From a virus: a stretch of 23,882 nucleotides of DNA. Shown here piece after piece: positions 20,356 through 23,882 of this stretch (position 1 is its first letter; the number at the start of each line of letters is the position of its first letter). Both the position numbers and the translations under genes were made by a program. Under the pieces are notes generated by a model. It saw nothing but the letters and a program-made list of their open reading frames with translations, ran no database searches and was not told the DNA's origin. Where the stretch lies: positions 1 through 23,882 of IMG/VR virus record IMGVR_UViG_3300027747_002778; one strand, 5' to 3'.

Positions 20356-21341
20356 GCTGTTTCCATCCTCAGTTGCCCATCGTATTGTGCACTGAAACAG
20401 GGTGCGAAGTCATTCACGTTCTTTTCGATCCTGACCAAGCCGTTGATGTTGCAGTAGCGCATGAGGGCCAGTCCGATCTGCTTCTTGACTGATTGGTTGA
20501 CTTCGTCGATGATCAGCCTGTCAAACTTGTCTATGAGATCCAACGGCTGTTGAGTTAGGTCGATCAACATGCGATTTCTCTCGTAGTCGTCCCGCACTCT
20601 GTGTTCTACATTCTCGTGATCTAACCACTTGCTAAGCATGAGGTTATTCCACGCATATCCGCGATTATGTCGGTCTTCGTAGGCAGCTTCTAGCTTGGTC
20701 TTGCGCACACCTGGGAACGCACTCATCACGTTGTCGCTGTCATCCCCGCGCATGCACTTTTCAAACAGTATCCATTCTGGATTTGGCACAGGCATTGGCT
20801 TGCCTTGCTTGTTGATTGCCAGCTTGCCATCTTGATCATAGATGCCTGTGTGAGTGTATAGCAGGCTAGCTATGCCATTGTATAGTATGACATTTTCTGC
20901 GATCAGCTGCTGGAAATCACTGTCGCTGCTGATGATCACGTGCTTGTCATCTGGATGCAGCTGTATCCAGCGTGCGATCATGTCGTCTGCTTCAGCGTTT
21001 GGATGGCGCAGCACCGTGCAGTTGGTCTTGTTCTTGATGAATTCCACGAATCCATCCATGCTTTCGAAAAACAGCTGGTCTTCTTCGATTTCTCGTTCTG
21101 TGCGTTTGGCAGCTGCTACCTTGCGGTTTGCCTTGTATGGCGTATACACATCCTTGCGCCAGCTTCGTCCTTCCAAGCAGAAAACGGTATGGCTGCCACT
21201 GAATTCTGTCCATACCTTCTTGATGCTGTTGAATATTATGTGCTGCGCCATGCCCAACTGAAGTTCAGTGCTAGGAGCTCTCACACCATGGCGCACTCTC
21301 ATGAATAGGTTCTGAGTATCAATTATTAGATAAGTTGCCAT
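20352..21341 (-). CDS. T4 RNase H-like 5'-3' exonuclease (FEN family)
   Basis: The product has 329 residues, close to T4 RNase H (305). The start at 21341 is supported by GGAGG five bases upstream and a promoter ending at 21358. Metal-binding acidic sites of FEN/PIN nucleases are all present: D8 in LIIDTQN, EADD (117-120), SSDSDF with D140 and D142, and MRGDDSDN (197-204). The helix-hairpin region follows at FPGVRKTKLEAA. The family removes RNA primers and flaps from lagging-strand DNA. Its product would act at the phage replication fork. Confidence 0.88.
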   Translation of the reverse strand: MATYLIIDTQNLFMRVRHGVRAPSTELQLGMAQHIIFNSIKKVWTEFSGSHTVFCLEGRSWRKDVYTPYKANRKVAAAKRTEREIEEDQLFFESMDGFVEFIKNKTNCTVLRHPNAEADDMIARWIQLHPDDKHVIISSDSDFQQLIAENVILYNGIASLLYTHTGIYDQDGKLAINKQGKPMPVPNPEWILFEKCMRGDDSDNVMSAFPGVRKTKLEAAYEDRHNRGYAWNNLMLSKWLDHENVEHRVRDDYERNRMLIDLTQQPLDLIDKFDRLIIDEVNQSVKKQIGLALMRYCNINGLVRIEKNVNDFAPCFSAQYDGQLRMETA

Positions 21342-21357
21342 GCTCGCCTCCATCCTG

Positions 21358-21385
21358 AGTATAGCACAGCTGCGATCTATGTCAA
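21358..21385 (-). promoter_or_regulatory. Sigma-70-type promoter of the RNase H-like gene (TTGACA-N16-TATACT)
   Basis: The minus strand has TTGACA (21385-21380), a 16-base spacer ending in TGc, and TATACT (21363-21358), the best match of the five similar promoters here. It lies directly after the methyltransferase stop and gives a leader of about 10 bases containing GGAGG before ATG 21341. Confidence 0.8.
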
Positions 21386-21388
21386 CTG

Positions 21389-21970
21389 TTAGTTCTTGCG
21401 CCAGTACCAACCATCGTTGGCAACCATGCGCACCTGCTTGCTGGGTATACCCTGGGCTTTGGCCCAGCTGGTAACTGCGAAATTAACTGAAAACAGGTTA
21501 GCATCATGTCCAGCGACCAATCCGCCTGGGCGCACTTTTGGTACCCAGCTGTCCAAATCGGTTAGAACCTGCTTCATGCTGTGACCACCATCTATGAACA
21601 CGAAATCATATGCTTGGTCTTCCAGCAGTGCTGCGGCTTTTTGGCTGTCTTCGCGTATGAAGTTGAACCTGTCGCCCATCAGAGGTAGGTTGGCCTGCAG
21701 TATGGCATAGTTGGCTTCTGCTTCCATCCTGCTCACTGGTTTGTCCCAGTCGTGATAGGGTGCGTAATGATCAATGCCTGTCAGCATGGCTATGTTTGGA
21801 CATTCGTTGAGCATGAACCAGCTGTTGATACCAAGACCCACACCTATCTCGATGCCTATAGCAGGATAGGGCATGCTCTTTAGCTCGTCCAGGATGCCTC
21901 TGCTGGCCTGCTGCCTATAGATGCGAGGCCAATCCGGGCTGTCAAACAGTGTTGTAAGTGTCTGGTTCAC
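21389..21970 (-). CDS. Class I SAM-dependent methyltransferase (Methyltransf_24-like)
   Basis: The product has 193 residues from GTG 21970; the next in-frame ATG is 32 codons in and would cut into the Rossmann core. Motif I is GIEIGVGLGIN (38-48), motif II is MLTGIDHYAPYHDWD, and motif IV/V is YDFVFIDGGHSMKQVLTDLDSWVPKVRPGGLVAGHD, split by helix-strand boundaries as in small O- or N-methyltransferases of the Methyltransf_24 type. The substrate is unknown. A late-type CATAAATA box ends five bases before the GTG. Confidence 0.8.
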   Translation of the reverse strand: MNQTLTTLFDSPDWPRIYRQQASRGILDELKSMPYPAIGIEIGVGLGINSWFMLNECPNIAMLTGIDHYAPYHDWDKPVSRMEAEANYAILQANLPLMGDRFNFIREDSQKAAALLEDQAYDFVFIDGGHSMKQVLTDLDSWVPKVRPGGLVAGHDANLFSVNFAVTSWAKAQGIPSKQVRMVANDGWYWRKN

Positions 21971-21974
21971 CCTG

Positions 21975-21982
21975 TATTTATG
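21975..21982 (-). promoter_or_regulatory. T4-late-type promoter box CATAAATA
   Basis: The minus strand reads CATAAATA in the 15-base gap between genes ending at 21986 and starting at 21970. The expected start lies at or next to the GTG, leaving no room for a Shine-Dalgarno leader, so either translation is leaderless or the box is fortuitous. Confidence 0.5.
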
Positions 21983-21985
21983 GTA

Positions 21986-22579
21986 TTAGCTATGCTCGGT
22001 CTTACCATCCTCTCGCCGAATGCGACGAACATTGCTGACAAACTCTGGATCAGTGGGGGCCATCTCTGCTAGTATGCTGTTACAGACATCGTTTAGCCAG
22101 CGGTTGATCACGTCCTCGTCGCTGCCCTGATAGTTATTAGCTCGCAGAGACTGCACGAATGCATCGTTGTAATCTAGCTCAAAGAAGGTCTTGCTGGGAT
22201 CAACCGGGTCCCAGCTGATCTTGGGCATGGCCATGTAGGGTTCGTTCTTGATGTCTGCGGCCTTGCGTTCGTGTTCTGGTGCGCTTATGCGATTGTGCTT
22301 GAGTTCCACATCCAGCTTGGCCAGTGCCAACGCAGTCTCGTCAGAGTTGTCTAGTTCTGCCAATCTGCTATCGCGATCATAGGCGCTGATCTTGCCGTAA
22401 GCCAGATCGATGTCCAACACGCTCTTGGTAAAGGCCGGGCTATCTAGCCCGTGGCCGATCCGGGCCTTGGCAATGTCTAGATCATAGCCTGTGAGATAGT
22501 ATTCAGCTTCTGCCAGTTCTCGGCTCTTGCCTTTTAGTCCCCAGGCAGCTGGTAACCAACCAAACGGTATCTTGCTCAT
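21986..22579 (-). CDS. Unknown helical protein with repeated GKIS-type hairpins
   Basis: The product has 197 residues from ATG 22579, two bases past the QueE-like stop. The N-terminus FGWLPAAWGLKGKSRELAEAEYYLTGYDLD is followed by repeated helical units, each with an acidic start and a short basic turn: VLDIDLAYGKISAYDRDSRL and KLDVELKHNRISAPEHERK. The C-terminal part has FVQSLRANNYQG and DEDVINRWLNDVCNSIL. Similar hypothetical proteins are common in T4-like marine phages by memory. The repeats resemble SHOCT-like helices, but I make no functional claim. Confidence 0.65.
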   Translation of the reverse strand: MSKIPFGWLPAAWGLKGKSRELAEAEYYLTGYDLDIAKARIGHGLDSPAFTKSVLDIDLAYGKISAYDRDSRLAELDNSDETALALAKLDVELKHNRISAPEHERKAADIKNEPYMAMPKISWDPVDPSKTFFELDYNDAFVQSLRANNYQGSDEDVINRWLNDVCNSILAEMAPTDPEFVSNVRRIRREDGKTEHS

Positions 22580-22581
22580 GC

Positions 22582-23493
22582 TTATCTTCCTATCACGTTG
22601 CTGAAGATCCAGCAGTGTATGCGAGCTGCTACGTTGTAGCCGCGCTTGAGCGCTTCTTCCGTGACCCACATCTGCACGTCTTCCTGTTCTTCTCGAGTAG
22701 CCCCCACAGGCATGACCCACACTGGCCAGTTCACGTCTGCTGCGCGGAAAGCATCAACTGCTCGCTCTAGTTCATCCCAGGTCAGTGGATTCTTGTCAAG
22801 CACGAACTTCAGCTGTCCGTGATTGCTGATCAGCCTGTATTCGCGCACGATCTCTGGCTTGATAGCATCTGTCCAGCTCTCGCCTGAAGTGCCCAGCTTG
22901 GGGCTCACGCTCCAGAACAGCTCGCCATTGTACATGCCGCGATTGTTAAAGAACTCATCAAAGTTCTTGCGCACAGCCTGCGTGCCGTTGGTCTCTATGG
23001 TGATGTGGCGAGGCATGTCCATCTGCATGCGAAGCGTCTGCATGATGTCCACGATGCCTGTCTGGCTCATCATGGGTTCGCCGCCGGTGAATGCTAGATG
23101 CACGTCCTGTCCGCTGCGAGGATGCACAAATGATCCTCCCTGCAGCCTGCTGCGAAAATCTGCGCAGATCTCTTCTGCTGTGCTCTGATGTGCCAGATGG
23201 CCATACTTGGTGCTCCAGCTGTAGCTGCTATCGCAGCCAGTTGTCCACACCGGCAGATCATCCATCTTGGTGATGCCGTTGGCCTGAGGGTCGTATTCCT
23301 GATAATCTAGCTTGTAGGTGCTGCGATCTCTGGGATTAGCCTGTCCAAATCCGTCACAGTTGAAGTTGCAGCCCCAGAAGCGTATCCAAACTGTGGGATG
23401 ACCAGCATACCTGCCTTCGCCCTGTATGGTAGGAGTAGGACCAGCGTTGCCTCCAAAGGTCTCGCTGTAACGGTACTTCTTGGCAGTGCTCAT
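22582..23493 (-). CDS. queE: QueE-like 7-carboxy-7-deazaguanine synthase (radical SAM)
   Basis: The product has 303 residues, longer than the roughly 210-240 of typical QueE. The family N-terminus is present: PTIQGEGRYAGHPTVWIRFWGCNFNC. QueE makes the 7-deazaguanine core used for queuosine and for deazaguanine bases in DNA. The cluster cysteines are C42 and C46, then C87 in TTGCDSSYSW, so the usual CX3CX2C is opened to CX3CX40C by an insertion. LAFTGGEPMM and HITIETNGT follow as in the family, and the C-terminus ARIHCWIFSN fits. It overlaps its neighbours by ATGA upstream and lies two bases before the downstream gene. FolE, QueD and QueC are not in the window. Confidence 0.82.
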   Translation of the reverse strand: MSTAKKYRYSETFGGNAGPTPTIQGEGRYAGHPTVWIRFWGCNFNCDGFGQANPRDRSTYKLDYQEYDPQANGITKMDDLPVWTTGCDSSYSWSTKYGHLAHQSTAEEICADFRSRLQGGSFVHPRSGQDVHLAFTGGEPMMSQTGIVDIMQTLRMQMDMPRHITIETNGTQAVRKNFDEFFNNRGMYNGELFWSVSPKLGTSGESWTDAIKPEIVREYRLISNHGQLKFVLDKNPLTWDELERAVDAFRAADVNWPVWVMPVGATREEQEDVQMWVTEEALKRGYNVAARIHCWIFSNVIGR

Positions 23494-23711
23494 GGTTGCT
23501 CCTTGCTCAGCTTATAGATCATTATAGCTTGATCCAGCACTTCGCGCAAGGCTGGATTATCTTTGGCTGCGTGCTTCATGTCATGCCATAGATATAGGTT
23601 TTGATAGTAGGGATCTGAAGGATCGCGCTTGACTAGCCAGCGATCCATGTGTCCAAGCTCCCTGGCATACACAGTCTTACCATCATCTGGGCTTTCAAAG
23701 ATCAGCGGCAT
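23490..23711 (-). CDS. Small unknown protein
   Basis: The product has 73 residues from ATG 23711, overlapping the AbrB-like stop by one base (TGATG) and the QueE-like start by four. It contains FESPDDGKTVYARELGHMDRW, PYYQNLYLWHDMKHAAK and PALREVLDQAIMIYKLS. The pattern is an N-terminal beta hairpin and two helices. No family is recognised, but tight coupling to the QueE-like gene suggests coexpression. Confidence 0.65.
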   Translation of the reverse strand: MPLIFESPDDGKTVYARELGHMDRWLVKRDPSDPYYQNLYLWHDMKHAAKDNPALREVLDQAIMIYKLSKEQP

Positions 23712-23882
23712 CAGGGGCCCGCGGGAGCTTCTGGTTCAACTTTGCGCACTATCACATGGCCAGTGGTCTCGTCTGTTTCCCAGTTGATGGTATCGCCTTC
23801 CTTCCAACCAAGCTCTGCCATGAGGTCTTCTGGAAACTGCAGGAACAGCTCACCGTTTTCGTCCTGCTGCACGTCAACGACC
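23711..23882 (-). CDS. AbrB/MazE-like protein, C-terminal part (5' end outside window)
   Basis: The open frame runs from the right edge to a TGA at 23713-23711, giving the last 56 residues. The piece begins VVDVQQDENGELFLQFPEDL, then AELGWKEGDTINWE, and ends with HVIVRKVEPEAP. The pattern of a strand with GE-x-F-LQ-(F/I)P, then LGWKEGD and a second strand, is that of swapped-hairpin AbrB/SpoVT folds found in phages, which bind DNA or serve as antitoxin-like regulators. The rest of the gene is missing, so the role is only tentative. Confidence 0.6.
   Translation of the reverse strand, partial: VVDVQQDENGELFLQFPEDLMAELGWKEGDTINWETDETTGHVIVRKVEPEAPAGP

Overview
The window looks like part of a tailed-phage genome of the T4-like (marine myovirus) kind. 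Genes are packed almost without gaps, with ATGA or TGATG stop/start overlaps at most junctions. There are two promoter classes: T4-late-type TATAAATA/CATAAATA boxes and sigma-70-type TTGACA promoters. The gene content includes flavin-dependent thymidylate synthase ThyX, a T4 RNase H-like FEN exonuclease, a QueE-like radical SAM enzyme, a MoxR ATPase with a VWA/metallopeptidase partner, and a twitch-domain radical SAM protein. No tRNA, rRNA, CRISPR array, insertion sequence, integrase or structural phage gene was recognised. The host cannot be named from the sequence. A marine origin is inferred from remembered family resemblance, not from a search.

Region 1 (1-10117, plus strand) is one unbroken translationally coupled operon. 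It holds a partial glycosyltransferase-like end, an unknown beta-rich-looking protein, four related GT-A-like proteins (one with three extra degenerate N-terminal modules), two paralogous Rossmann methyltransferase-like proteins (one fused to an N-terminal tandem repeat), a small unknown protein and two radical SAM proteins. Together they look like a dedicated pathway for making or decorating a glycan or other modified molecule. Substrate and product are unknown.

Region 2 (10118-13580, plus strand) starts with a late-type promoter and a small unknown gene. Then come thyX, a P-loop APS-kinase-like protein, an unknown protein, a cytidylyltransferase-like nucleotidyltransferase and a secreted YHYH-domain protein. 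It ends in a strong bidirectional intrinsic terminator at 13551-13580, where the two strands converge.

Region 3 (13602-23882, minus strand) runs from the right edge toward the terminator. From the right it encodes an AbrB-like protein (partial), a small unknown, QueE, an unknown helical protein, a SAM methyltransferase, an RNase H/FEN nuclease and several small unknowns. It continues with the MoxR ATPase, the VWA/HExxH protein, a YdcH/DUF465-like protein and more small unknowns, including a 58-residue membrane protein behind a perfect TATAAATA box. Five gaps in this half carry near-identical promoter architectures: TTGAC(A/G), a 16-bp spacer ending in TGn, and a TATAAT-like -10. They mark this strand as probably early or middle expressed, with late promoters inserted at a few points.
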